DNA of 64,000 nucleotides from Bifidobacterium breve (GCA_945889475.1 CAMDBT010000005.1:1-64000); one strand, 5' to 3'; positions 51,419-60,948 are shown, numbered from the stretch's first letter. The notes: a model not told the origin generated them from the sequence alone. Numbers and translations are program-made.

Positions 51419-53499
51419 GTTGCGGACGCGATTGGCGCGCCAGCCATGACCGTCCCGCCCGACGCCTCGACCATCGGCCGCGCCTTCAGCAACATCTCGT
51501 CGTACTCCGCCTCCGGATCGGAGGCAGCGACGATCGCGCCGCCGGAGCCGATCGCTGTGCCATCAGCGGTCGCCACGATCGTACGGATGACGACGCTGAG
51601 ATCGGCGCTGCCGTTGACCGAGAGGTACCCCAGCGCGCCCGAATAAATGCCGCGCGCGCGATCCTCAAGCCGGTCGATGATCTCCAGCGTGCGCAGCTTC
51701 GGCGCGCCGGTCATCGAGCCCGCCGGGAAGCAGGCGCAGACCGCTTCGAGCGCGCTGCTTTCCTCGCGCAGCTGCCCGCGGATAATTGACACCAACTGGT
51801 GGACGGTGGCGTATCGCTCGACGACCATCAGCGCTGTTACGCGCACGCTGCCCAGCTCGCAGACGCGGCCAAGGTCGTTGCGCACAAGGTCGGCGATCAT
51901 CAGGTTCTCCGCGCGCGACTTCTCGTCGCCCTGCAGCGCCTCGGCGCGGCGCGCATCCTCGGCCGGATCGGCGCTGCGTTCGGCGGTGCCTTTGATCGGC
52001 TTGGACTCAACTGCCCCGGTGGGGCTGACGCCCAGGAAGCGCTCCGGCGATGAGCTCAGCACAGCGAGGCCGCCGAAGCGCAGCAGCGCCGCGTAAGGCG
52101 CTGGGTTGCTGGCGCGCAGGCGCCGGTAGGTGTCGAGTGGGTCGATCACGGCGGGGCTAGTTAGCTCCGTCGTGAGGCAGACCTCGTAGCTCTCGCCTTC
52201 GTGAATCAAGCGGCGGCACTCGGCGATCCGTTCGATGTACTGTGACCGATCCTCAAGCGCAGTAAAGACTGTCGGCAGGGGAGCTTGCGGGGCTTTTGGC
52301 GCCGCTTCAACGCCGAGCACGCGCAGCGCTTCGGTCGTGCTCTTGAGCCAAAGTTCGGCCGCCTCTGCCCCGCCAGCGTCGGCCAGAGCGAGCAGATGGA
52401 CGCGCCGCTCGTGATGGTCGAAGGCGATCACCCGGTCGCAGAAAAGCAGGCCCGCATCGGGCAGCTCTGAGCTGTGCGTCTGTGTCGCGCCACACTCAGC
52501 GCCAAGCTCATAGCCAAGGTACCCCGCGAAGCCGCCGATGAAGCCGAATGGAAGTTTGGGTCCTTCGGCGCTGAGCCGCTCAAGCTCGCCCGAGCAGTAG
52601 TCGAAGATCGACCCCTCGTGCTGCGCAACCGTGCCATCGGCCTGCTGCACGCGGATGCGCTGCTCGCCGCTATCAGCGCTGACGATCTGGCCAAGCGGGC
52701 CGTCGGGGGCAGCGATGAACGAGAAGCGTGCGAGCCCCGGCTCGGCGCGGGCGCTGTCAAGCCAGAGCGCGTGATCGCGATCGGCGTAGCGGTGCACATA
52801 GACGGTCTCCGGCTCGCACCACTCGCCGAGCCGAAGATGGTGGACGGTGACGCTTGAGCGCTGACGGGGCTTCTCGGGCAGCGGTTGCGCTGGCCGCTGC
52901 CGCGCGATCGGGCGCTGAAGGCGCGCTAGCGAAAGGTCGCGGAAGTTTTCAATCAGCTTCAGGCCGTCCTCAGTACAGACCGATTCCGGATGGAACTGAA
53001 CGCCCCAGAGCGGCCGCTCGCGGTGCTCGATCGCCATCACCACGCCGCCGCGACTGCGCGCTGTCACGCGTAGCTGCGCGGGCACTTCGCTGACCACCAG
53101 CGAGTGGTAGCGGACCGCCATGAAAGGCTGCGGCAGCCCGGCAAAGAGACCGGCCTGCTCATGCTGGACGGCGCTGAGGCGGCCATGGAAGAGTTCGCGC
53201 GCGTAATCGATCGTGCCGCCGCAGACGTGGGCCAGCGCCTGATGGCCGAGACAGACCCCTAGCACCGGAATCCCCGACTGGTCGAGCGCGGCCAGCGAGA
53301 TTCCTACGTCACGCGCCCGCTCCGGCCTCCCCGGCCCTGGCGAAATGACGACGTTGTCGAACTGCTCGCTGGCAAGCAGGTCACCCCAGCTTGCCTCGTC
53401 GTTACGGACTACGAGCGGCTCGGCACCGTTGACCTCGCCCAACAGGTGGAAGAGGTTGTAGGTGTAGGAGTCATAGTTGTCGATCAGCAGCGTGCGCAT
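51415..53499 (-). CDS. pabAB: Aminodeoxychorismate synthase, amidotransferase-synthase fusion
   Basis: The start is placed at ATG 53499 (694 residues), where the protein begins MRTLLIDNYDSYTYN. Residues 1-195 are a class I glutamine amidotransferase (GVCLGHQAL with the nucleophile Cys and GVQFHPES with His). After a linker the chorismate-binding domain runs to the end with PIKGTAERS, GSMTGAPKLRTLEIID and YSGALGYLS. The lysine in PIKGT is typical of PabB, whereas anthranilate synthase has PIAGT. The fusion makes aminodeoxychorismate for folate. It is coupled to pabC. Confidence 0.92.
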   Translation of the reverse strand: MRTLLIDNYDSYTYNLFHLLGEVNGAEPLVVRNDEASWGDLLASEQFDNVVISPGPGRPERARDVGISLAALDQSGIPVLGVCLGHQALAHVCGGTIDYARELFHGRLSAVQHEQAGLFAGLPQPFMAVRYHSLVVSEVPAQLRVTARSRGGVVMAIEHRERPLWGVQFHPESVCTEDGLKLIENFRDLSLARLQRPIARQRPAQPLPEKPRQRSSVTVHHLRLGEWCEPETVYVHRYADRDHALWLDSARAEPGLARFSFIAAPDGPLGQIVSADSGEQRIRVQQADGTVAQHEGSIFDYCSGELERLSAEGPKLPFGFIGGFAGYLGYELGAECGATQTHSSELPDAGLLFCDRVIAFDHHERRVHLLALADAGGAEAAELWLKSTTEALRVLGVEAAPKAPQAPLPTVFTALEDRSQYIERIAECRRLIHEGESYEVCLTTELTSPAVIDPLDTYRRLRASNPAPYAALLRFGGLAVLSSSPERFLGVSPTGAVESKPIKGTAERSADPAEDARRAEALQGDEKSRAENLMIADLVRNDLGRVCELGSVRVTALMVVERYATVHQLVSIIRGQLREESSALEAVCACFPAGSMTGAPKLRTLEIIDRLEDRARGIYSGALGYLSVNGSADLSVVIRTIVATADGTAIGSGGAIVAASDPEAEYDEMLLKARPMVEASGGTVMAGAPIASAT

Positions 53500-53627
53500 C
53501 AGCATCGGCGGCATCAGGGTTCAAGACCCGATTGGCCGCAGACCAAGCGTAACTGGATCGAGCCGCCTGCCGCACGAGGATCGTCAAACCGTGTATAAGA
53601 GATCGGTCAATTCGGGGGGAGACGGGG

Positions 53628-55709
53628 ATGAATCGCAGCAGCATCATCAAGACGCGTCAATCGGTCGTTCTGGCTGGCGCAGCAATTGCCCTGCTCGCGC
53701 TCGCCGCACCGGCGGTCAGTAGCGCTGGCCAGTGCGACGACTTCGATAAGTCGGTCTGCCTGCAGCCGTGGCCGAACAACCAGTTCGCGAAGAAAGACAA
53801 GTCAACGCCAACCGGCCTGCGCCTCAACCTGCTGCGCTCGAGCATGCCGGCAAACACCAAAGGCGTGCATATCGACCCGACCGACATCAACCGCGCCGAC
53901 GGCTTCAGCCCCGGAAGCTACGTCAGCGTGCGTGTGCCTGGCCTCGACACGCCAGCCGCATTCAGCGCCAGCAAGCTCGTGCCGCTGACAGACATGGCCA
54001 AGTACGCCGCCAAAGGCGCTCCGGCAGTGATCATCGACGCCGCAACCGGCAAGCGGCAGCTGATCTGGGCCGAACTTGACGCCCAGGCCGGGAGTGCTGC
54101 GAACACAAACCTGCTGATTCGCCCAGGCAAAAACTTCCTCGAAGGTCACCGCTACATCGTCGCCCTGCGCTCGCTGAAATCGGCGACCGGCAGGACGCTA
54201 GCGGCGCCAGCATCGTTTCGAGCCTTCCGCGACAAGAAGAGCGGCGGCGGCGCGCGGCGCGCAGTGATGGAGGACATCTTCAAGCGCCTCGCGAAGGCCA
54301 AGATCGCACGCAAAGAGCTCTACCTCGCATGGGACTTCACAGTCGCCAGCGAGAAGTCGCTCAGCGGCCGGATGCTGAAAATCCGCAACGACGCCTTCGC
54401 AAAGCTCGGTGACAGGAACCTCGCCGACAACAAGATCGTCGGTAGCTCGCCGAAGTGGCAGATCACCGAGGTCGTTGATTACAGCGAAGAGTCGGACGCC
54501 AACCGGATGCGGCGAATCAGCGGCACCTTCACTGTTCCTTGCTACCTCAACGCGGCTGGCTGCCCTGCTGGCTCGCACTTCAAGCTCGGCAAGGACGGGC
54601 TACCGGTCCAGACGCCAGGGAACACAATGGAGGCCCGCTTCCTTTGCAACATCCCGCGCTCAGCGAGGCAGAACGGGATTGTCAAGGCGATGGAGCCGAC
54701 GATGTACGGCCACGGGCTGCTCGGCGACTACGGCGAAGCGAACTCGCGTAACGTGCGCGAGTTTGGTTTCGAGAACCGGATGATCGTCTGTGCCACCGAC
54801 TGGAGCGGAATGGCGGAGGATGACGTTGGCAACGCGGTCAAGATTCTCCAAGACCTCTCGTACATGAACGAGCTTGCCGACCGTGACCAGCAGGGCTTCC
54901 TCAACTTCATGTATCTCGGCCGCCTGCTGGCGCACAGCAACGGGCTGACGACAGCGGCGGATTTCAAGGTCGACGGGGTTTCGACGCTGAAGCCCGGCTA
55001 CGTCGCCTACTACGGCAACAGCCAGGGCGGCATCATGGGCGGCGCGCTGACCGCCCTCTCGCCGGACGTCACTCGCTCCGTGCTTTACGTTCCGGGAATC
55101 AATTACTCGACGCTGCTGACGCGCAGCGTTGACTTCGATGACTTCGCCCAGTTCCTCTATCTCAGCTACCCCGACACGAAGATCCACCCGCTGCTCTTCT
55201 CGATCATTCAGCTGCTTTGGGACCGCGGCGAGCCGAATGGCTACGCGCAGCACATGACCACCGATCCGCTCCCTGGCACGCCGGCGCACAAGGTGCTGAT
55301 CGAGATGTCATACGGCGACCATCAGGTCAGCAACACCGCAACCGAAGTTGAAGCGAGAACGATCGGCGCCAGCATCTACCGGCCAATCGTTGGTGGCGTC
55401 GGCCGCAGCCCGGACGTGAAACCCGGTTACGCGATCCCGACGCTCGGCTCGCTGCCACGCGACGGCAACGCGATGTTCGTCTGGGACATTGGGCCGCTGC
55501 GCGGCGACGGCGTGCTCGAACTGGGCACGCCTTTCTCGCCGATCACCAACACGCCGCCACGGCTCGGCGTTGACCCTCACGACCTCGTGATCGAAAGCTC
55601 AGCGGCAATCCGCGCGCAGATCGGTGCCTTCATCAAGAAGGGCGGCAAGATCACCGGCGTCTGTGGCGGCGCGCCCTGCCGCGCGGCCGGCTGGACCGGT
55701 ACTCCCTAA
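53628..55709 (+). CDS. Secreted lipase-like alpha/beta hydrolase
   Basis: A 693-residue exported protein (signal VVLAGAAIALLALAAPAVSSAG). The beta-rich N-terminal half (to about 330) leads to a hydrolase domain with GHGLLGDYGEANS (oxyanion side), GNSQGGIMGGAL (nucleophile Ser), and YGDHQVSN (His) near residue 565. The plan resembles VolA-type extracellular lipases and related actinobacterial proteins, but I cannot name the substrate. The stop overlaps the convergent L,D-transpeptidase gene by four bases. Confidence 0.7.
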   Translation: MNRSSIIKTRQSVVLAGAAIALLALAAPAVSSAGQCDDFDKSVCLQPWPNNQFAKKDKSTPTGLRLNLLRSSMPANTKGVHIDPTDINRADGFSPGSYVSVRVPGLDTPAAFSASKLVPLTDMAKYAAKGAPAVIIDAATGKRQLIWAELDAQAGSAANTNLLIRPGKNFLEGHRYIVALRSLKSATGRTLAAPASFRAFRDKKSGGGARRAVMEDIFKRLAKAKIARKELYLAWDFTVASEKSLSGRMLKIRNDAFAKLGDRNLADNKIVGSSPKWQITEVVDYSEESDANRMRRISGTFTVPCYLNAAGCPAGSHFKLGKDGLPVQTPGNTMEARFLCNIPRSARQNGIVKAMEPTMYGHGLLGDYGEANSRNVREFGFENRMIVCATDWSGMAEDDVGNAVKILQDLSYMNELADRDQQGFLNFMYLGRLLAHSNGLTTAADFKVDGVSTLKPGYVAYYGNSQGGIMGGALTALSPDVTRSVLYVPGINYSTLLTRSVDFDDFAQFLYLSYPDTKIHPLLFSIIQLLWDRGEPNGYAQHMTTDPLPGTPAHKVLIEMSYGDHQVSNTATEVEARTIGASIYRPIVGGVGRSPDVKPGYAIPTLGSLPRDGNAMFVWDIGPLRGDGVLELGTPFSPITNTPPRLGVDPHDLVIESSAAIRAQIGAFIKKGGKITGVCGGAPCRAAGWTGTP

Positions 55710-56518
55710 CGGCTCGCTGCTGGCGGCAGATTGGGCCAACCGCGTGCAATCGAAACTGGCGTGCCCGGCTTGGCAAATCTGGACAGCCTTTTCAAGGTCG
55801 AGTTCTTGAGGCGAATGCATCCGTGGGAGCGTGCGCTGCCGAGCGGATCGGCCAGTAGTGAACCGCTTCGACCGTGGATCGCGATCCGCCCAGGCCCGCC
55901 GTCGTAACTGTGCAAGACATCGGAGAAGGCCGTCAAGTGAAGCGCGAACGGGCCGATATTTGATCCGCGTGGTGAAACGCCGCGCTCATAGATCGCGAAG
56001 CTGCCGCGCGGCGTGGGGGTCGCAGCCTTGCCGACCACGGCCCGCGTAGTGAAGAGAATCTTGCCAGCGACGCGCAGGCGTAGTTTGCGCGCACGCAATG
56101 AAATTTCGACCCGCGCGGTTGTGGTTGCAAGCCGCGCGTGGGTGGCGAGGATCCAACCGGCGGAGCCGTTGGGGCGGACGGGCAGGATCAGTTTCAGCCA
56201 CAGCCGTCCGCTGGAGTCGCGCCTTGAAGCGGCGATAAGCAGCACGGCGCGGCTGCCGGTCCATGAGGTGTCGGCGCGCGCTGTCGTTACCGCTTTGCCG
56301 CCGCCTGGCTTGGCGTAGACCGGCGCGTCGCTGAGCAGCGTGGCGGTTGAGGCAAGCCGCGCGCTAGGGGGCAGCGGGTCCGAGCTGGCGGGCGCCGCCG
56401 ATGCAACGGCCGGCGCGCCTAGGCAGATCAGGGCAGCGCCGAAAAAACTCAGCGGCGACGAGGCTCGCGGTAAGCGTGTGGGGAAAGCCGCCGCGGATGG
56501 AACGATTTGCCTAAGCAC
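55706..56518 (-). CDS. L,D-transpeptidase (YkuD family), secreted
   Basis: A 270-residue exported protein (signal SPLSFFGAALICLGAPAVASAA). A bacterial SH3-like region at about 50-115 (ATLLSDAPVYAKPGG) precedes the YkuD domain: VEISLRARKLRLRVAGK, TPTPRGSFAIYERG, and IAIHGRSGSLLADPLGSARSHGCIRL with the catalytic Cys in SHGCIR. It crosslinks peptidoglycan stems at 3-3 positions or tethers proteins. It is divergent from the acetolactate decarboxylase gene. Confidence 0.9.
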   Translation of the reverse strand: MLRQIVPSAAAFPTRLPRASSPLSFFGAALICLGAPAVASAAPASSDPLPPSARLASTATLLSDAPVYAKPGGGKAVTTARADTSWTGSRAVLLIAASRRDSSGRLWLKLILPVRPNGSAGWILATHARLATTTARVEISLRARKLRLRVAGKILFTTRAVVGKAATPTPRGSFAIYERGVSPRGSNIGPFALHLTAFSDVLHSYDGGPGRIAIHGRSGSLLADPLGSARSHGCIRLKNSTLKRLSRFAKPGTPVSIARGWPNLPPAASR

Positions 56519-56609
56519 TCAGCCGCTAAGAATAACTTGCTGCGATTTGATTCGGCTCAGTCCGTTCACGCGCCCCAGAAGCCATCGGTGGCACCACTAC
56601 CCTGAGCCA

Positions 56610-57392
56610 ATGAGCTCGCTCGACCCGGCCCTGATTCACGCCCTCAATGTCCGCCTCGTTGACCACGCAGAGCTTGGGATCAGCCCGGCCGACCACGCGG
56701 TGCTGCAGACGTCGACGATCGCCGCGCTGCTTGACGGCCAGTACGACGGCGATGTCACGATCGGCGAGATTCTCGCCGCCGGGGACTTCGGCATCGGCAC
56801 GCTCAACGGTCTCGACGGCGAGCTGGTCATCGTCGACGGCGAAGCCTGGCAGGCGCCAGCGGAGGGGCCGGTCCGCCGCGTTGGCGACGACGAGCAGACG
56901 CCATTTGCCGTTGCAACACGCTTCGTCACCGACGAGATCGTTGAGATTGAAGCGCCGCTTGACCACGCCGCGCTGATCGCGCTGATGGAGCGGCACGCCC
57001 CGCCCCAGAGCGGCTGCGACGCGGTGAGGATCGATGGCACCTTTCCGGCGCTCCACCTGCGCTCCGTCCCGCGCCAGAAGAAGCCCTACCCGCCGTTCAA
57101 GGAGATCGCCGCCGAACAAGCTGAATCGCGCTACGAGAACCTCCGCGGCACGATCGTCGGCTTCCGCTTCCCCCACGCCGCCGACTCGGTCGAGATGGCC
57201 GGCCACCACCTGCACTTCATCAGCGACGACCGCAGCAAAGCCGGCCATGTGCTCGAATGCTCCGCTGGTCCAGCGACGCTGAGAATCGAAACCGTTGGCG
57301 CGATGCGGCTCGAGCTTCCGCCTGGGGTAGCGCTTCCCGACCCCAGCGAGCTACCTAGCGAGCAGCTGCTGCACCAGGTCGAAGGCGGCTAA
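56610..57392 (+). CDS. alsD: Alpha-acetolactate decarboxylase
   Basis: ATG 56610 gives 260 residues; the frame is open upstream but without a better start. AlsD/BudA features are QTSTIAALLDGQYDGDVTIGEIL, DFGIGTLNGLDGELVIVDGE, TPFAVATRFV, the RSVPRQKKPY segment, and AGHHLHFISDDR with GHVLEC, which supply the zinc-binding histidines. It turns acetolactate into acetoin. No acetolactate synthase gene is in the window, so acetoin formation would depend on ilvBN-type genes elsewhere. It is followed by a strong palindromic hairpin. Confidence 0.92.
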   Translation: MSSLDPALIHALNVRLVDHAELGISPADHAVLQTSTIAALLDGQYDGDVTIGEILAAGDFGIGTLNGLDGELVIVDGEAWQAPAEGPVRRVGDDEQTPFAVATRFVTDEIVEIEAPLDHAALIALMERHAPPQSGCDAVRIDGTFPALHLRSVPRQKKPYPPFKEIAAEQAESRYENLRGTIVGFRFPHAADSVEMAGHHLHFISDDRSKAGHVLECSAGPATLRIETVGAMRLELPPGVALPDPSELPSEQLLHQVEGG

Positions 57393-57425
57393 AGCGCAGG
57401 CCAAGAAACGGCCCTGAACGCAGCT

Positions 57426-57471
57426 GCGCCCCGGTACGGCGCCGCAACTGAGTGCAGGCGTACCGGGGCGC
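57426..57471. terminator. 13-bp perfect inverted repeat between convergent genes
   Basis: GCGCCCCGGTACG (57426-57438) and CGTACCGGGGCGC (57459-57471) form a perfect 13-bp stem with a 20-base loop. No T-tract follows. It lies between alsD and the convergent membrane protein gene and probably acts as a bidirectional end signal. Confidence 0.5.
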
Positions 57472-57509
57472 GCTGGGCGTTGCGCCCAAGCGTCAGCGCA
57501 ACGGACTAG

Positions 57510-58172
57510 CTACTGGTTCGGCCCGGTGTACCCCGGGTCGCCGATCTCAGGCACGTCGTCGAGGCTCGGCCGCGGCATCAGCGGCATCGTCCTCGGCTTG
57601 TTCTTCTTGCCCTTGCAGCCGGCTGACTGACCGAGCGAGAACGGACCTGAAATGGCGAGTACCGCTGCGCCGCTCGACGAGACCGAGGCCTTCGCGACGG
57701 TCAGAATTGGCTCGATCCGCGCCGGTGTGCAGAGCGGCTTCTCGATCGCGAACGTGCCGGTGATGATTCCCGCCAGATTGGTGTACTTGCCGACGCAGTT
57801 GACGCCGTTGCCTGGCAGGTCACCGTTGCAGGAGAACGAGTCGGTTGGAACCGGGCTGCCGTCAGCGAACTCCGGGAAGGCCTCGGTTTCGATCGCCTGG
57901 ACCTGCTGGGCGCTGACGAACAGTGAGTAACCGGTGATCGCTTGGTCGCAGCGAATTCTGTATTGAGCGTGGTAGAGATCCGGGTCGTCCGGGTCCTGAG
58001 CAGCCGTTGTGGGCTGAATGAAGCCCTTGCAGGTGATCTGGTTGTCGTTGACCGCAGCGCGCGACGGTTGAGCGCCGAGCGAGCTAAGCAGCGCCAGTGT
58101 GCCCGCGACGAGCGCGGCAATCGCGACACCAACGAGCAAGAGGCGGCGCGGATTTAGACTTAGAATGTTCAA
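57510..58172 (-). CDS. Secreted or membrane-anchored protein of unknown function
   Basis: I place the start at TTG 58172, because GGAGG (58178-58182) lies six bases before it and the resulting N-terminus (LNILSLNPRRLLLVGVAIAALVAGTLALLSSLGAQPSRAA) is a good signal/anchor; about 220 residues result. The mature part has five or six cysteines (ITCKGF, IRCDQA, SFSCNGDLPGNGVNC, AGCKGKKNK) and a Pro-rich tail. No family is recognised. The gene converges on alsD, and the 153 bases upstream, between it and the phosphoesterase stop, hold no other gene. Confidence 0.6.
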   Translation of the reverse strand: MNILSLNPRRLLLVGVAIAALVAGTLALLSSLGAQPSRAAVNDNQITCKGFIQPTTAAQDPDDPDLYHAQYRIRCDQAITGYSLFVSAQQVQAIETEAFPEFADGSPVPTDSFSCNGDLPGNGVNCVGKYTNLAGIITGTFAIEKPLCTPARIEPILTVAKASVSSSGAAVLAISGPFSLGQSAGCKGKKNKPRTMPLMPRPSLDDVPEIGDPGYTGPNQ

Positions 58173-58325
58173 GAGAATCCTCCGTGTATTGAGTGGCCGC
58201 GCCGAATGCCCAGCCATTGACGAACTGCTGCGCCAGAGTGTGAGTGCTGGTAGCCACGCTCGTGTAAACGGCGCGTTGTCTACGCGTAAAGGTCTTGTAA
58301 CCAGCCGACCATCGCCGAGCGGGCG

Positions 58326-59909
58326 TCAGTCGCTTCCGGCAACCGGTGCATTGGCGAACACCGCCTTGCTGAATGGCTTGACCGAAGCACTGGCAGCCTT
58401 GCCGATCGGCTCAACGCCAAAAGCGATTTCAACCGTTTTCAGCAGCGAATAGTGGTTGTAGTGGGTCGAGATCGTGGACCCTGCAGCGACGTACGGTGAG
58501 AGGACGAGCGCTCCAACCTTGGCGTGATCCTCGGTCGGCTTCGAGGCGGCGTGGTCGCTTGTGATGACGATCATCCCACCGTCGGCGTAGGCCTTCGACT
58601 CGATGATCGAGGGAACGACCTGCTTCAGCCACTCGTCGGCCGCGCCAATTCCTCCGACGGCCCCGTCGCCGCAGCTTGCCGCGCTGCCGTCGTGGCAGGC
58701 GTCGGGCGCGATCAGCGAGAAGGCTGGCGTGTCCTCCAGCGTGGCCAAATCTGGAGCGAGACGGTCAAGACCGACGACGCTTCCGCCGCAGTCGGGCGAC
58801 TCGGTGATCGATCGGAAGTAGACGAACGGGTTGCGCCAAGTCATGTAACCGTCACCCGGGCGCGGCGCGGCGAAGCCGTCTTCGGCGCCGACCTCCGGAT
58901 GGCGGCAGCTCGTCACGCCGCTGCCAGGATCGTTACCGATCGCCTCAAAGTAGCCCTTCCAGACCAGGCCCGCCCCGGTCATTTGGTCGGCGACGGTTTT
59001 CGTCTTCGGCGGATAAAGGCAGCCCTCGCCTGTAACAAGCCCTGTTTTGGCATCAACCTTGGTCTGCTTGAGGTTGATGAACTTCGGGCAGTTGGCGGCG
59101 GTTGCAGTGTTCGGCGCCTGCCCGCTAATCAGCGCGAGCGAGTTCGGCAGGCCAGCGGCGGAGATCGCACTGTAGTTGGAGAGCAGTGTGCCTTTGGCGC
59201 GCAGCTCGGTTCCGAGATAAGCGCTCGCGGCGGCCTTCGCAGTCACTCGCGGCGCGCGCGCCGCTGCAGCCTGACCGTAGACCTCTTCGTAGCTTGGACC
59301 CGACAGCGTGATAATCCAAGCGTGCTTGATCGGCGCCGCCGAGGTGACGGTCGGCGTCGTGCTACCACCACCGCCGCCGCCGCCACTGGGCGGCTCACTT
59401 GTTTCCGGGGCGCTGACGAGGCCCTCGGGATCGCCGTCAATGGGTGGGTCAACGCTTGCCTCGGGCGGATCGCCGCCAAGCCCGGGCTCCTCGCCCTCAG
59501 CGCCCGGGGCCAGAGGCGCTTGCGCCGGCTGCCCAGCAGCGGCGCGCGTCGTGGTGGCCTTCGGGCCAGCAACAACGCCAAGTGCAACCCCGACTACGAG
59601 CAGGCAGAGCACTGCAGCCCCGACAAGACGCGGCGTTCCGAAGTCAAGATCGGCTAGCGGGAACCCTTCCCAAGTGGATCGTTGCGACGCCGCCTGTGCA
59701 TCAGCGCTGAGAGCGGCGGCGCTGGCGAGAACCACCTCCGGCTGGCTGGCGAGCGGCGAGCGCGCGGCCTCGACTGGGTCTAGCCGCGGCTGGCCGCGCC
59801 GCGCGCCGCAGCTAAGGCAGTAGCGCTGATCGCCCGACATCGCAACCTGACACTGCGGGCACGGGGCCCCGTGCTCAGCGAGCGGGGAGCTGAATAGGTC
59901 GGAGGCCAT
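58326..59909 (-). CDS. Zinc-ribbon/TM-anchored phosphoesterase (acid phosphatase-like)
   Basis: A 527-residue protein. A double CxxC zinc ribbon (CPQCQVAMSGDQRYCLSCGARRG, about 17-39) is followed by one transmembrane helix (LVGAAVLCLLVVGVALGVVAG), a Pro/Gly-rich linker, and an extracellular phosphoesterase-family domain: HAWIITLSGPSYEEVYGQ, SNYSAISAAGLPNSLALISGQ, SFSLIAPDACHDGSA-type (APDACHDG), MIVITSDHAAS (His/Asp). The domain belongs to the phospholipase C/AcpA superfamily. It shares the upstream region with pstS, including the PHO-box-like repeats, which suggests a role in phosphate release. Confidence 0.78.
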   Translation of the reverse strand: MASDLFSSPLAEHGAPCPQCQVAMSGDQRYCLSCGARRGQPRLDPVEAARSPLASQPEVVLASAAALSADAQAASQRSTWEGFPLADLDFGTPRLVGAAVLCLLVVGVALGVVAGPKATTTRAAAGQPAQAPLAPGAEGEEPGLGGDPPEASVDPPIDGDPEGLVSAPETSEPPSGGGGGGGSTTPTVTSAAPIKHAWIITLSGPSYEEVYGQAAAARAPRVTAKAAASAYLGTELRAKGTLLSNYSAISAAGLPNSLALISGQAPNTATAANCPKFINLKQTKVDAKTGLVTGEGCLYPPKTKTVADQMTGAGLVWKGYFEAIGNDPGSGVTSCRHPEVGAEDGFAAPRPGDGYMTWRNPFVYFRSITESPDCGGSVVGLDRLAPDLATLEDTPAFSLIAPDACHDGSAASCGDGAVGGIGAADEWLKQVVPSIIESKAYADGGMIVITSDHAASKPTEDHAKVGALVLSPYVAAGSTISTHYNHYSLLKTVEIAFGVEPIGKAASASVKPFSKAVFANAPVAGSD

Positions 59910-59995
59910 CGCACGTGATTGTGGGGAAGAGTGGCGCCCGCAATGTGAACAGCCGGTAACGACGGAGTGAGGCCGCGCTTCACCGGGAAGTCGTC

Positions 59996-60039
59996 GTTCA
60001 CGGCATCTTCACCGCGAGCACACCAGCAGTTCACATCCT
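59996..60039 (+). promoter_or_regulatory. PHO-box-like array of four 11-nt direct repeats
   Basis: Four consecutive 11-base units begin GTTCACG (59996), CTTCACC (60007), GCACACC (60018) and GTTCACA (60029). Streptomyces PhoP binds direct 11-base units with a GTTCACC-type core. The array lies 97 bases before the pstS start, and CACAAT (60056-60061) could serve as -10. A GTTCACATT in reverse orientation lies at 59942-59950. Confidence 0.65.
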
Positions 60040-60135
60040 GCAAGGCCCCCGAGCGCACAATCCTGCGGCATGTACATGAAAAGGCTACGGCGCGTCTCGC
60101 CGTCAACTGAACTGAATACGAAAGGAATCACCTCT

Positions 60136-60948
60136 ATGTCAAGTGTTCGTCTCCTCCGCGCGTGCGTCGCCGTGGCTGCCATCGGTGCTCTCGCCATTCC
60201 GGCGAGCGCCGCGGCAAAGCCGGTCATCACGATCAGCGGCTCGACCTCGGTGGCCCCACTCGCATCGTTGCTCGCTCGCGGTTACCTGAAGGAAAGCAAG
60301 AACGCAGTCAAGTTCAAGCTGGCTCAGGGCGGCTCCGATGTTGGCGTTGCCGATGTTGCAGCTGGCCGCGTGTCAATCGGGATGTCATCACGCGACCCAA
60401 AGTCAAGCGACCCCCGGGGAATCTTCTTCAACAAGATTGCCAAGGACGCGATCTGCATCGTCACGAACCCATCCAACCCAGTCGCAAACCTCTCGCAGGC
60501 GCAGATCAAAGCGATCTTCGGCGGCTCGGTTCGTGACTGGCGGGATGTCGCTGGTTCGGGCATCACCGGCGCGATCGACGTGACCGTACGGACCGCAGCT
60601 TCAGGGACTCAGGATGCGTTCCAGAAGATCTTCCTTGGCTCGACCTCGCTCACCGGAGCTGTCTCACAAAAGGCTTCTAACGGCCTGATTCAACAGGCAG
60701 TGAAGTCGAACAGGAACGCTATCGGGTACGTGTCACTCGACTTCGTCGGTGGCGTCAACCCAGCTTCCTACAACGGAGTTGCTTGCAACCTACGTAACGC
60801 GAAGTCCGGCGAGTACGGCGGCGTCCGTAACTTCTGGCTCGTCACCCGTGGACCGGCGAAAGGCAACATCTCGCAGTTCATCAAGTGGGCGCAGGATTCA
60901 TCTGCCGCCGCGAAGATCACCGGTAAGCACTGGGTTCCCCTGAAATAG
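60136..60948 (+). CDS. pstS: Phosphate ABC transporter substrate-binding protein
   Basis: ATG 60136, preceded by AAAGGAA, gives 270 residues with a signal peptide (ACVAVAAIGALAIPASAAA) and no lipobox. The phosphate-binding fold is recognised from ISGSTSVAPLASLLARGY, FKLAQGGSDVGVADVAAGRVSIGMSSRDPK, and VRTAASGTQDAFQKIFLG. It delivers phosphate to PstCAB. It heads the operon behind the PHO-box-like array, and its stop overlaps the pstC start by one base. Confidence 0.93.
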   Translation: MSSVRLLRACVAVAAIGALAIPASAAAKPVITISGSTSVAPLASLLARGYLKESKNAVKFKLAQGGSDVGVADVAAGRVSIGMSSRDPKSSDPRGIFFNKIAKDAICIVTNPSNPVANLSQAQIKAIFGGSVRDWRDVAGSGITGAIDVTVRTAASGTQDAFQKIFLGSTSLTGAVSQKASNGLIQQAVKSNRNAIGYVSLDFVGGVNPASYNGVACNLRNAKSGEYGGVRNFWLVTRGPAKGNISQFIKWAQDSSAAAKITGKHWVPLK

